Positions 15,728-23,878 of a stretch of DNA of 64,000 bases are shown here, piece by piece; position 1 is the first letter of the stretch; each line of letters opens with the position of its first letter. Origin of the DNA: Chitinophagales bacterium. GTDB lineage: Bacteria > Bacteroidota > Bacteroidia > Chitinophagales > Chitinophagaceae. Both the position numbers and the translations under genes were made by a program. The notes beneath the pieces are model-generated. The model did not search any database. It worked only from the letters and a program-made list of their open reading frames with translations, and had not been told where the DNA came from. The stretch is from the NCBI GenBank assembly GCA_017303835.1, contig JAFLBI010000001.1, forward strand, positions 248,001 to 312,000. Reading direction: 5' to 3'.

Positions 15728-16801
15728 ATGAGAATTATCCTTGTTGTTGCAGCACTCTTGCCATTCAGTCTGATGGCTCAGCAAAACCAATTGAAAGCAA
15801 CCCTGAAAAACATTCCAGAAGGTGCGGCAGTTTTATTGTCTGATGCAGAGGGAAAGGAACTGTCTAGTGCTAAATTGGTGAAGGGTGTATTCAATGCTAA
15901 TTTCAACCTCAGCTCGCCTACATTGGTTCAGCTGGAGCTGAAGCAGCAGAAAAAAGTATTAGATATGTTTTTGGCGCCTGGCGATCAGGTGACGATTGCT
16001 GCCGACGCCACCAAGTGGAATGCTGCTACTGTTAAGGGTTCTACAGCAAATGATGATTATACTTTGTATAAGCAAAGATTCACTCCGCTGAAAGATACAC
16101 TGGGCAAGCTTTCTGCCAGATTGCAAAAAGAGCAAGATATGGGTAAGCGACAGTTACTCATTGGCGAGTATGAAAAAGCTATTGGTAAAGTATTGATCAC
16201 AGCTACAAATTTTGTGAAAGAGAAACCCGCTTCACCAGTGAGCCCATTTGTATTATATGCTATCAACAAATTATTTGACTCACCACTAGAATTAGAAACA
16301 GCATACAATGAATTAAAGCCTGCCGCAAAAACCGGTTTCTTCGCGCAGATATTAGAAGAAACGATTGCTGATGCCAAGATTGGTGCTATCGGTTTGCCGG
16401 CTTTGGATTTTACGCAGAATGATACGGCCAATAATCCTGTTTCGCTTAGTTCGCTTCGTGGCAAATATGTACTGGTCGATTTTTGGGCTAGCTGGTGCAG
16501 ACCTTGTCGAGATGAAAACCCAAATGTAGTAGCTACATATCAGCAGTTCAAGGATAAGAACTTTACTGTATTGGGTGTGTCACTGGATCAAAGCCGTGAT
16601 CGTTGGTTAAAAGCTATCAAAGATGATAACCTCACTTGGACACATGTAAGCGACCTGCAATATTGGAACAATGCAGTTGCCAAGCAATATAAGGTAGAGA
16701 GTATTCCGCAGAACTTTCTGGTAGATCCAAAGGGCATCATTATTGCCAAAAACCTTCGTGGACCAGATTTGATGAAAACGCTGCAGCAGCTTTTAAAATA
16801 A
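15728..16801 (+). CDS. TlpA-like thioredoxin-fold protein, exported (DUF4369 plus redoxin domain)
   Basis: A 357-residue protein with a signal peptide (MRIILVVAALLPFSLMAQ), an N-terminal beta-rich domain resembling DUF4369 (residues 20-110), a helical linker, and a C-terminal AhpC/TSA-thioredoxin domain from about 220. The redox motif WCRPC (Cys257, Cys260) lies in VDFWASWCRPC, and the cis-Pro loop is ESIPQNFLVDP. Such proteins reduce periplasmic disulfides in Bacteroidota; the substrate is unknown. It starts two bases after hisI with no intervening terminator, so it is probably the last gene of the trp-his operon, although nothing ties it to amino-acid synthesis. Its 3' end overlaps the convergent gene by 9 bases. 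Confidence 0.85.
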   Translation: MRIILVVAALLPFSLMAQQNQLKATLKNIPEGAAVLLSDAEGKELSSAKLVKGVFNANFNLSSPTLVQLELKQQKKVLDMFLAPGDQVTIAADATKWNAATVKGSTANDDYTLYKQRFTPLKDTLGKLSARLQKEQDMGKRQLLIGEYEKAIGKVLITATNFVKEKPASPVSPFVLYAINKLFDSPLELETAYNELKPAAKTGFFAQILEETIADAKIGAIGLPALDFTQNDTANNPVSLSSLRGKYVLVDFWASWCRPCRDENPNVVATYQQFKDKNFTVLGVSLDQSRDRWLKAIKDDNLTWTHVSDLQYWNNAVAKQYKVESIPQNFLVDPKGIIIAKNLRGPDLMKTLQQLLK

Positions 16802-17140
16802 GCTACTGTATTTGGCTTCGTCAAATCCTACTGCCAATACCTGACCATCTTTCTCCAATACTGGTCGCTTAATTAGGCTGGTATGCTCCTGCATCAGTTG
16901 TATGGCCTTCTTTGTATTGCTTGCTGAAGCTTGTTGCGTTGCATCCAATCCTCGCCAGGTAGTACTTTTCTTATTGAGTACAATCTCTATACCCATCGCA
17001 TCAATCCAGCGCTGAATGCTTTTGCCTTCAATCCCAGATTGCTTGAAATCGTGAAATTGATAACTGATCTTATGCTGATCCAGCCATGTTCTGGCTTTTT
17101 TCACCGTATCGCAATTAGGTATACCGTATAAAATGACCAT
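16793..17140 (-). CDS. Spx/ArsC-like thioredoxin-fold protein (YffB type)
   Basis: A 115-residue protein with MVILYGIPNCDTVKKARTWLD: Cys10 sits where ArsC/Spx proteins place their redox Cys, but there is no CxxC partner. The substrate-binding TLIKRPVLE signature appears as SLIKRPVLEKDGQVLAVGF. It is closest to the YffB/arsenate-reductase-like group, whose physiological role is unclear (possible glutathione-dependent reductase). True Spx regulators are Firmicutes proteins, so a transcriptional role is unlikely. It converges on the TlpA-like gene. A TATTTTTG element (17158-17165, minus strand) lies just upstream of the start. Confidence 0.8.
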   Translation of the reverse strand: MVILYGIPNCDTVKKARTWLDQHKISYQFHDFKQSGIEGKSIQRWIDAMGIEIVLNKKSTTWRGLDATQQASASNTKKAIQLMQEHTSLIKRPVLEKDGQVLAVGFDEAKYSSLF

Positions 17141-17157
17141 GCGGGATTATTTGGCGG

Positions 17158-17165
17158 CAAAAATA
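17158..17165 (-). promoter_or_regulatory. Candidate -7 element of the ArsC-like gene
   Basis: The minus strand reads TATTTTTG, an exact match to TAnnTTTG, ending 17 bases before the ATG at 17140. No well-spaced TTTG lies upstream (the nearest is only 13 bases away), so confidence is low. Confidence 0.3.
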
Positions 17166-17224
17166 GCCGTCCATTCGTCAAAAAAAATAAGCAGAGCCGT
17201 TATTGCGGGTTAATTTTATAACCA

Positions 17225-19678
17225 GTGATGAGATACTGTTTAGCATTTCTACTTGTATTGACCCTTATTCAATCAACAGCGCAGTCGGATAATGCCGAGC
17301 AGCGTAAAGCATTGGGTATTGTAACAGGTGTTTTGGTAGATGGCCAAAACAGCAAACCGGTGGCTTTTGCCACCCTGGCACTCATCAATCGTACTGATAG
17401 CCTCAAAAAGTATCAACAGGTTTCTGATAAGAATGGCAGTTTCGAATTTCTGAAGTTGGAAATGGGTTATTATAAACTCCGCATACAGGCTTTGGGTTTC
17501 GCTACTTTGGAGATGGATAGTATTTACTTGCGTGCAGAGCGCTATGATTTTAACCTTGGCGATATCAAGCTCAATACAGCCTCTAACCAATTGATGGATG
17601 TAGTAGTCTATTCCGAAAAACCACTAATTGAGAACAAGGATGGAAAGATTACTTACAATGTTGGTGAGAGTGCTTTGAACAGCAGTGCATCCACAGCAGA
17701 GATTTTGAAGAATATGCCATTGATCAATAATGACCCTAATGGTAAAATCTTATTGAAGGGAAAAGAACCAAAGATTCTGATTGATGATAAGCCTACTGAA
17801 TTAACAGCTCAGCAATTGCAAGATTTACTAGAAAGCATGCCGGGTAGTAGTATCGAGAAAGTGGAGATTATGACCAATCCGCCACCACAGTATGCAACAG
17901 AAACTGGAGGTGTTATAAATATTGTTACCAAGAAAGGTAAGATTGGTTGGATTGGTAGAGTGAACTTAACAGCCGGCACACGCGGCGAAGCAAATCTAGG
18001 CGTAAATCTCAGCTATCGCAATCAAAAGATATCTTTTACGAATACGGTGAATGTTGGTGCCAGTCGGTTCATGGGTAGTAGCTATTCAAGAAGAGAAAAT
18101 ATTTACAAGGATTCTACCAATCGTTTTCACACCGATGGCAGTTTCAACAATCAGAATATCCGTCCCAACTGGCGGACGCAATTGGAGTATGAAATCAGTA
18201 AGCGGCAAAACCTGAGTTTCACCTATAACGGTAACCTGAATTTTTTTGATAACAATAGCCGCACACAGTTTACCAATATTAACCGCTTTGGTGAAACTTG
18301 GAAAGTGAGTAATCGGGAAAACAGCAGTAATGGTTTGGGTTATGGTCATGGCTTAAATTTGACTTATACCTTACGCGGGAAAAAGGCAGGAGAAGTGTTG
18401 CGCATTATGGCATTAGCCAATGCAGGGAAAAATGAGAATGATCGGGACTTTTTTCAGGAATTTTTAAATGGAAATCTCCTCCCAACCGGAATAGATTCCA
18501 CCCAGTCCCAGTTCTTCAATAATATCAGTAATAGTTGGTCGGCCCGCGTTAACTATGATCGTCCGTTTCAAAAGCAAGGCAATAGTTTTTCAACGGGACT
18601 CACTTATACGAGGAGTAATTTCCACAATACTTTAAACACCAATTTTCTCCGGAAGGTGGATGGTGCAATGGTGCCGAATGATGCGTTGAGTAATGATTTC
18701 TGGTTTCATCAGCAAGTGTTTACCGTTAGAGCTGGATTGAATTTCAAGCTGCCCAAGGAATGGCGTATCAATTTTGGTGCACAAGCTGAATTAACGGATA
18801 TGTATTTTGATATCCTGAAAGGTAACGCCACCAATACTGCCAATAAATACTGGAATGTGCTGCCTAATGCGACTATTCGAAAAGAGTTTAGTAAAAGCAT
18901 GAATACGGCGCTGGTGTATCGTGCTACGATTCGTCGCCCGGGTATTGGCGAACTCAATCCCAATATTGATTACAGTGATCCATACAATATTCGCTTTGGC
19001 AATCCTTATCTGCAACCTTCATTAGCAGATAATATCGATTGGAATTTTAGTTTGATCAAGGGTAAGTATTATATCAATACTTCATTGGGTTATAACCGCA
19101 TTAAGAATGTGTTCAATACCATACGTAACCTGATTGGTGGCGGCGTTACTACCATCACTTGGTTGAATATTGCAGACAGGCAGGAGTATGAAGCCAGTGC
19201 CTGGGGTGGTTATACATTCAGCAAGCAATTCAGGATGAATATGAGTGTAGGCTATACATTCAATCAATATGATGAGGCTGAGAAAAAACTCTATCGCTAC
19301 AGAGATGGTGGTACTTTCTATACAACCTTGAATTATAATTATACACCCAGTAGTTTGCTCACATTTGAAGGCAATGCCCGCTTCAGCAGTTTCGCTGATC
19401 CACAGGGTAGAAGCCGAAGCAATCTTTCTACCAACTTAGGTGTGCAACATAAGTTTATGGATCGCAGATTGATTGTAAGTCTGAACCTGATTGATCCGTT
19501 CACACCACAGCGTTTCCTCACTTATACATACGGTGCAAATTTCAATATTGAAAGCTTCAGCTCTACTAATACCAGAAATATCAGGCTCTCTATTGCCTAT
19601 CAGTTAAACCGCATGGTACAAAAAAGCAGCTTGAATGACAAGCAGAAGAAAGCGATTCTGGATAAAATCAAAAAGTGA
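17225..19678 (+). CDS. Outer-membrane beta-barrel family protein (carboxypeptidase-regulatory-like domain, plug and barrel)
   Basis: An 817-residue outer-membrane protein. After the signal peptide (1-18) comes a CarboxypepD_reg-like Ig domain (about 30-120: VTGVLVDGQNSKPVAFATLALIN), a TonB-dependent-receptor-like plug (about 125-240, with TAEILKNMPLINNDPNGKILLKG and GGVINIVTKKGK), then a long barrel with alternating strands to the end. This architecture is the PF14905-type outer-membrane family common in Bacteroidota. It resembles TonB-dependent transporters but lacks a clear TonB box, and the substrate is unknown. It stands alone: a divergent gene lies upstream and its stop abuts the stop of the convergent downstream gene. 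A paralogue is at 27486-30170. Confidence 0.85.
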   Translation: MMRYCLAFLLVLTLIQSTAQSDNAEQRKALGIVTGVLVDGQNSKPVAFATLALINRTDSLKKYQQVSDKNGSFEFLKLEMGYYKLRIQALGFATLEMDSIYLRAERYDFNLGDIKLNTASNQLMDVVVYSEKPLIENKDGKITYNVGESALNSSASTAEILKNMPLINNDPNGKILLKGKEPKILIDDKPTELTAQQLQDLLESMPGSSIEKVEIMTNPPPQYATETGGVINIVTKKGKIGWIGRVNLTAGTRGEANLGVNLSYRNQKISFTNTVNVGASRFMGSSYSRRENIYKDSTNRFHTDGSFNNQNIRPNWRTQLEYEISKRQNLSFTYNGNLNFFDNNSRTQFTNINRFGETWKVSNRENSSNGLGYGHGLNLTYTLRGKKAGEVLRIMALANAGKNENDRDFFQEFLNGNLLPTGIDSTQSQFFNNISNSWSARVNYDRPFQKQGNSFSTGLTYTRSNFHNTLNTNFLRKVDGAMVPNDALSNDFWFHQQVFTVRAGLNFKLPKEWRINFGAQAELTDMYFDILKGNATNTANKYWNVLPNATIRKEFSKSMNTALVYRATIRRPGIGELNPNIDYSDPYNIRFGNPYLQPSLADNIDWNFSLIKGKYYINTSLGYNRIKNVFNTIRNLIGGGVTTITWLNIADRQEYEASAWGGYTFSKQFRMNMSVGYTFNQYDEAEKKLYRYRDGGTFYTTLNYNYTPSSLLTFEGNARFSSFADPQGRSRSNLSTNLGVQHKFMDRRLIVSLNLIDPFTPQRFLTYTYGANFNIESFSSTNTRNIRLSIAYQLNRMVQKSSLNDKQKKAILDKIKK

Positions 19679-20191
19679 TTAAGCAATACTAGGCAGTTTG
19701 CTGTTCAACCAACTATTCTTTACTGGTGTAATCCAGGTATTCAGAAAAGCAGCTTTGGTGCTCACTAAATTGTTGAAGTATAACGTGTCTGGTGTGATAA
19801 ACCCATTGCTGACGCCATAGTTCAACTGGCTCATTGGCAATAACTGCACTTTGTCTTTGATATAAAAAGCCAGCGTCTGGCGATCGAACATGTTCACACC
19901 AAATTCCTGTTCAATGGCTTTAATCAAATGCACAGAACTATCTGTACTGCAGCCACCCACTGTTGCAGCAGTTTCATCTGCCATGAGTACCACAAATTGG
20001 CCTAAGAAAAGATTGCCATATCCTTTAACAGCATGACCATGGCTTTTCCAGTTCTGGATAAAATCTTCCAGCATCCCTTCAATCTTGAGTGCTTCACTGA
20101 TACCGAATGGACGTGATGATTGATAAATCCAAACGCGTGAGTTGGGGTTGAAATCCTCCGGAACCAAGTGCTGATAATTGGGTACATTCAT
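19679..20191 (-). CDS. Conserved Bacteroidota protein of unknown function (often labelled ABC transporter ATPase)
   Basis: A 170-residue soluble protein starting at ATG 20191 (MNVPNYQHLVPEDFNPNSRVWIYQSSRPF). Homologues with the same opening and the central GYGNLFLGQFVVLMADETAATVGGCSTDSSV are widespread in Bacteroidota and usually carry the label ABC transporter ATPase. The sequence has no Walker A loop, no LSGGQ signature and is too short for a nucleotide-binding domain, so that label is not supported. Function unknown. It is divergent from 20208-20990, with only 16 bases between the starts, and its stop abuts the stop of the upstream barrel gene. Confidence 0.75.
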   Translation of the reverse strand: MNVPNYQHLVPEDFNPNSRVWIYQSSRPFGISEALKIEGMLEDFIQNWKSHGHAVKGYGNLFLGQFVVLMADETAATVGGCSTDSSVHLIKAIEQEFGVNMFDRQTLAFYIKDKVQLLPMSQLNYGVSNGFITPDTLYFNNLVSTKAAFLNTWITPVKNSWLNSKLPSIA

Positions 20192-20207
20192 GAAGCAAAT
20201 GTACAAA

Positions 20208-20990
20208 ATGGATCAGCAGGTAGTATCCAAAGGGAGTAAACTCGTTGCCATCATTTACTGGGGATTGGCTTTACTGATTTCACCCATAGCAATTGGGGGT
20301 CTACTGAGTTTTCCAAGTCAAGCTGCTATGCTGGGTTTGGTATTTCTGTTGATTTTCTGCTTCTTTCTATGGGCTGGATACCGGCAATGGCAATTGGCAA
20401 AGCAGGTTTTGCAGGAAGCTGCGCAGGCAGCCGTAGCGGTAAATCAGGCAGGCAGTTTGCAAAATCAACAGCACCGGGAGGGTCTGCCAATAGTTTGGGA
20501 ATATACAGCTGCAGATTGGCAAGCATTTGCTCGTTGGGAGCAAAAAGAACGTAAGACCAATACCTTAATTGAGGCGTTTGTGTTAGCGGTTCTCGGAATG
20601 CTCATGATCATTTTATCCCGGGGTGCTAACTGGGTCGTTGCGTTAGTGATCAGTACAATCATCGCAACGGTCTATTATCTGTTAAAAGTTTGGCTCACGC
20701 TTAGGGGGATAAGGCAGCCAGATCAGGAAAAAAGCTATCGTGTGAAGATTACTGCCGATGGCGTTTTTGTGAATGGGCGTTATCATGCAATCCAGAATCA
20801 GCAACGTTGGCGTGGTAAACTAATATTAAATGAAGCTGTTCAACCTGCCGTGTTGGAGTTCACTTTTCATTGGAATACAAGAAGGGGAGAGACCTTCGAT
20901 GAAGTGCGCATACCGGTACCTGAAGGTGCTATAGTGCAGGCAAGAGCTTTGGTGAAAAGCTGGCCTGGTAATCAGCTTGCATCATCTTGA
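20208..20990 (+). CDS. Hypothetical integral membrane protein, four predicted TM segments
   Basis: A 260-residue protein I do not recognise. ATG 20208 (MDQQVVSKGSKLVAIIYW) is chosen since earlier ATGs at 20190 and 20199 would overlap or crowd the divergent gene. Two hydrophobic hairpins are visible: residues about 12-55 (IIYWGLALLISPIAIGGLL and MLGLVFLLIFCFFLWAGY) and about 125-165. A soluble C-terminal domain with charged beta-like segments follows (KSYRVKITADGVFVNGRYH), reminiscent of YcxB-like domains, though this is only an impression. It overlaps the convergent small gene by 19 bases. Confidence 0.6.
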   Translation: MDQQVVSKGSKLVAIIYWGLALLISPIAIGGLLSFPSQAAMLGLVFLLIFCFFLWAGYRQWQLAKQVLQEAAQAAVAVNQAGSLQNQQHREGLPIVWEYTAADWQAFARWEQKERKTNTLIEAFVLAVLGMLMIILSRGANWVVALVISTIIATVYYLLKVWLTLRGIRQPDQEKSYRVKITADGVFVNGRYHAIQNQQRWRGKLILNEAVQPAVLEFTFHWNTRRGETFDEVRIPVPEGAIVQARALVKSWPGNQLASS

Positions 20991-21178
20991 TGGCGATAAG
21001 CAAAAATTAAAGCGCCAAGACATGCTGCAGCCAGTTTGAGGGTAATATTTTTTATGCTGATGATTAAAGACCAGTCTAACTGTTGTTTCACCAGATCAAT
21101 TAGTACATCACCTATCAGCAAAGCGGGAAAGGCAATGCCGGCAAAGCCGAAGAATTTTTTCCAGTGAATGCGTTGCAT
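20972..21178 (-). CDS. Small hypothetical membrane protein
   Basis: A 68-residue protein with two hydrophobic stretches (FGFAGIAFPALLIGDVLIDLV and LKLAAACLGALIFAY) separated by a polar loop. Its ATG at 21178 follows the stop of the Fe-S protein gene by one base, consistent with translational coupling as the third gene of the Fe-S operon. No family was recognised. The 3' end overlaps the convergent gene by 19 bases. It may be an accessory subunit of the Fe-S complex or a DUF-type small protein. Confidence 0.5.
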   Translation of the reverse strand: MQRIHWKKFFGFAGIAFPALLIGDVLIDLVKQQLDWSLIISIKNITLKLAAACLGALIFAYRHQDDAS

Positions 21179-21179
21179 A

Positions 21180-21959
21180 TTATTCCATATTCATGGCGAT
21201 CATTTCAGCGATATCTAATACCTGAACTGCTTCTTCTTTTTCATTCAGCTTCACACCGTCTGTCATCATGGTATTGCAGAAAGGACAAGCTGAAGCTATA
21301 AAACCAGCACCGGTCTGTAAAGCTTCTTCCGTTCTTTCCAGGTTGATGCGCTTATCGCCGGGTTCATCTTCTTTGAACATTTGTGCACCACCAGCACCAC
21401 AACAAAGGCCTTTGGTTCTGCAGCGCTTCATTTCCACGAGCTCAGCATCCAGTGCTTCCAGTACTTTTCTGGGTGCTTCGTAAATATCATTGGCACGACC
21501 GAGATAGCAAGAGTCATGATAGGTAATGCGTTTGCCTTTAAAGCTACCACCTTCCTTCATACGAATCTTACCTTCATCAATCAGCTGCTGTAACAAAGTG
21601 GTATGGTGAATCACTTCATAATGGCCACCGAGTTCAGGATATTCATTTTTCAATGTATTGAAGCAGTGCGGACAGGTAGTGACTATTTTCTTGATGCCAT
21701 AGCCGTTCAATACCTGAATGTTTTGATAGGCCATCATTTGAAAGAGAAACTCATTGCCAGCTCTGCGCGCAGGATCACCGGTACAAGCTTCTTCTTTGCC
21801 AAGTATTGCCCACTTAATACCGGTTTTGTCTAAAATAGTGGCAAAGGCCTTGGTGATTTTTTGTGCACGCTGATCAAAACTGCCGGCGCATCCTACCCAG
21901 AAAAGTATTTCCGGTGTTTCACCGTTCATCATCAGCTCGGCCATGGTATTCACTTTCAT
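21180..21959 (-). CDS. Cysteine-rich (CCG-domain) Fe-S binding protein, heterodisulfide-reductase-like
   Basis: A 259-residue protein with two CCG domains. N-terminal domain: LFWVGCAGSFD (Cys24), EEACTGDPARRAGNEFLFQ and TTCPHCFNTLKNEYPELGG. C-terminal domain: YHDSCYLGRAND, GLCCGAGGAQMF and ACPFCNTMM. Each CX(n)CCGX(n)CXXC-type set can bind an unusual 4Fe-4S cluster, as in HdrB, GlpC and LutA. It is the soluble partner of the membrane Fe-S protein encoded immediately upstream, probably in quinone-linked electron transfer. The start is taken at 21959 (MKVNTMAELMMNGETPE), the usual family N terminus; a longer frame overlaps the upstream gene. Confidence 0.87.
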   Translation of the reverse strand: MKVNTMAELMMNGETPEILFWVGCAGSFDQRAQKITKAFATILDKTGIKWAILGKEEACTGDPARRAGNEFLFQMMAYQNIQVLNGYGIKKIVTTCPHCFNTLKNEYPELGGHYEVIHHTTLLQQLIDEGKIRMKEGGSFKGKRITYHDSCYLGRANDIYEAPRKVLEALDAELVEMKRCRTKGLCCGAGGAQMFKEDEPGDKRINLERTEEALQTGAGFIASACPFCNTMMTDGVKLNEKEEAVQVLDIAEMIAMNME

Positions 21960-21984
21960 ATCTTCAAAATTGAGTAGGTAATGA

Positions 21985-23292
21985 TTATGCGTTTGCCCAT
22001 TGATCACGCTCATCAGGAGAAAACTTCCAAGGAGCGAAATTGTTTTCTGTATTACTGAACATGCCGTTCCATTCGTGCGGTGCATTGCTTTCTTCCATGA
22101 TTAGGGATCTGCGCAGTTCGGTAATGATGTCTAAAGGAGAAATACTTACCGGGCATTCCTGTACACAGGCATTACAAGTAGTGCAAGCACGCAGTTCTTC
22201 TACGCTGATATAATCATGCAGCAATGATTTGCCATCATCTTGAAAGCTGCCATGTTGGTTGATATGCTTACCCACTTCTTCCAAACGATCACGGGTAGCC
22301 ATCATGATTTTTCTAGGGCTTAATAATTTGCCAGTGCTGTTGGCGGGACAAGCAGCTGTGCAACGGCCACACTCAGTACAGCTATACGCATCCAGTAAAT
22401 TTTTCCAACTAAGGTCCATTACATCTTTCGCACCAAAGCGGGCAGGAGGTGCTGCATCGGCTGGCGCTAACTCAGGCTGCATTGCATACAATACTTCGTT
22501 CTGTACAGAAGGCATGTTGCGCATCTTGCCCGGTGCATCCAGTCTGGCATAATAGGCATTGGGAAATGCCAATAAGATATGCAGGTGCTTAGAATAAGGC
22601 AGGTAATTCAAGAAAGCAAATATGCCCACAATGTGCAACCACCAGCAAGCTCTTTCGATAGCAATCAATGTGCTGTCGCCAAGCGATTGAAGCGAAGGAG
22701 CTAGTAAACCAGAAAAGAAGAAATTGCCGGTATCATGGTAATGTGCATTGCCGTTTAATTGCAAAGCACGATCGGCTGCATTCATCGTGATGAATAAACT
22801 CATCAAAATAATCTCAGTGATCAAAATATAGTTAGCATCACTACGTGGCCATCCGTTCAGGTCCTTACTAATAAAGCGTTTGAGTTTGATGATATTTCTT
22901 CTGCTCAGAAAAATGACGCAGACAAGAATCACGCCTACAGCCAGCCACTCAAAAGCGTTGATTAGGAAAGTATAGAAACTGCCCAAGGGCTCAGCAAACA
23001 AGCGATGATTACCAAGAATACCATCTAGTACAATTTCCAGCACCTCTATATTAATGATGACAAAGCCAGCATAGATCACAAAATGCAGAATGGCTACAAG
23101 CGGATTCTGGAACATCTTTTTTTGTCCCAACGCCAACAATACCACATTGCGCCAGCGTACTGCGGGTTGATCGTTTAAATCTTCCGCTTTGCCCAGCAGA
23201 ATATTCCGCCTGATTTCACTGGCTTTCTTGTAAAACAGCCAGGAAGCAGCCCCGGCTAAGAGTACGAACAGCACTTGCTGAATGATTTGCAT
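21985..23292 (-). CDS. Membrane-bound 4Fe-4S ferredoxin-type protein, NarI/HdrE-like
   Basis: A 435-residue protein with several transmembrane helices in residues 1-260 (MQIIQQVLFVLLAGAASWLFY, NPLVAILHFVIYAGFVIIN, FEWLAVGVILVCVIFL and others). These contain histidines that could ligate haem as in NarI-like domains. A cytoplasmic module follows with two ferredoxin motifs, CTECGRCTAACP and CTTCNACVQECP. Together with the CCG protein downstream this forms a module like HdrDE, GlpBC or DsrKM. The true start is ATG 23292, since the frame extends 30 codons upstream without family features. It is probably an electron conduit between the quinone pool and an unknown partner such as ETF; no ETF genes are in the window. 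Confidence 0.85.
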   Translation of the reverse strand: MQIIQQVLFVLLAGAASWLFYKKASEIRRNILLGKAEDLNDQPAVRWRNVVLLALGQKKMFQNPLVAILHFVIYAGFVIINIEVLEIVLDGILGNHRLFAEPLGSFYTFLINAFEWLAVGVILVCVIFLSRRNIIKLKRFISKDLNGWPRSDANYILITEIILMSLFITMNAADRALQLNGNAHYHDTGNFFFSGLLAPSLQSLGDSTLIAIERACWWLHIVGIFAFLNYLPYSKHLHILLAFPNAYYARLDAPGKMRNMPSVQNEVLYAMQPELAPADAAPPARFGAKDVMDLSWKNLLDAYSCTECGRCTAACPANSTGKLLSPRKIMMATRDRLEEVGKHINQHGSFQDDGKSLLHDYISVEELRACTTCNACVQECPVSISPLDIITELRRSLIMEESNAPHEWNGMFSNTENNFAPWKFSPDERDQWANA

Positions 23293-23380
23293 ATCGTTAT
23301 GCTTGAGGTCGCTAAGATAGCGGATTTGCTTTGTCGATTCTTGCTTTGTGATTACCTTGTACATCCAATCTGGATAAAGC

Positions 23381-23878
23381 ATGAACAGGAAGTATATTTT
23401 GGATCAGGTTACTGCAGCCCATAAGCTGCAGCGCATGGCATTGGAAGTGGCAGAACAGTTGAGTGGAGAAGCCGCCCCCTTGGTAATTATTGGGGTCAAG
23501 GGTACCGGAATGGTGATCGCAGAAAAGATCGCTCAGTTGGTGCGGCAATACCTAACCAATCCCGTTCAGGTGATGACCGTTAGTCTTGATAAACAATTAC
23601 CCAGAGAAGTAGAATTGAGTGAATCTATTGATCTAACCGGCCGGCATATTCTGTTGGTAGATGATGTAACCAATAGTGGAAGAACCCTTTTGTATGCCCT
23701 CAAACCTTTGTTACAATATCATCCCAGAACAATCCATACCCTTGTTTTGGTAGAGCGCATGCACAAGCAGTTCCCGGTTAACGCAGACTTTGTTGGGCTT
23801 TCTATTGCCACAACACAGGAAGATCATATTCAGGTTGATGTGGCAGATGGGGAAGTAATATCAGCGTATCTGCTTTAA
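23381..23878 (+). CDS. Phosphoribosyltransferase family protein (PyrR-like)
   Basis: A 165-residue type I phosphoribosyltransferase fold with the PRPP-binding loop ILLVDDVTNSGRTL at residues 90-103 and the pyrophosphate loop VIIGVKGTGMVIAE at 35-48. The overall pattern resembles PyrR/uracil phosphoribosyltransferase-like proteins in Bacteroidota, which are often annotated only as phosphoribosyltransferase. The nucleobase substrate cannot be read from the sequence. The TAA stop shares the palindrome TTAA (23875-23878) with the stop of the convergent gene. Confidence 0.8.
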   Translation: MNRKYILDQVTAAHKLQRMALEVAEQLSGEAAPLVIIGVKGTGMVIAEKIAQLVRQYLTNPVQVMTVSLDKQLPREVELSESIDLTGRHILLVDDVTNSGRTLLYALKPLLQYHPRTIHTLVLVERMHKQFPVNADFVGLSIATTQEDHIQVDVADGEVISAYLL

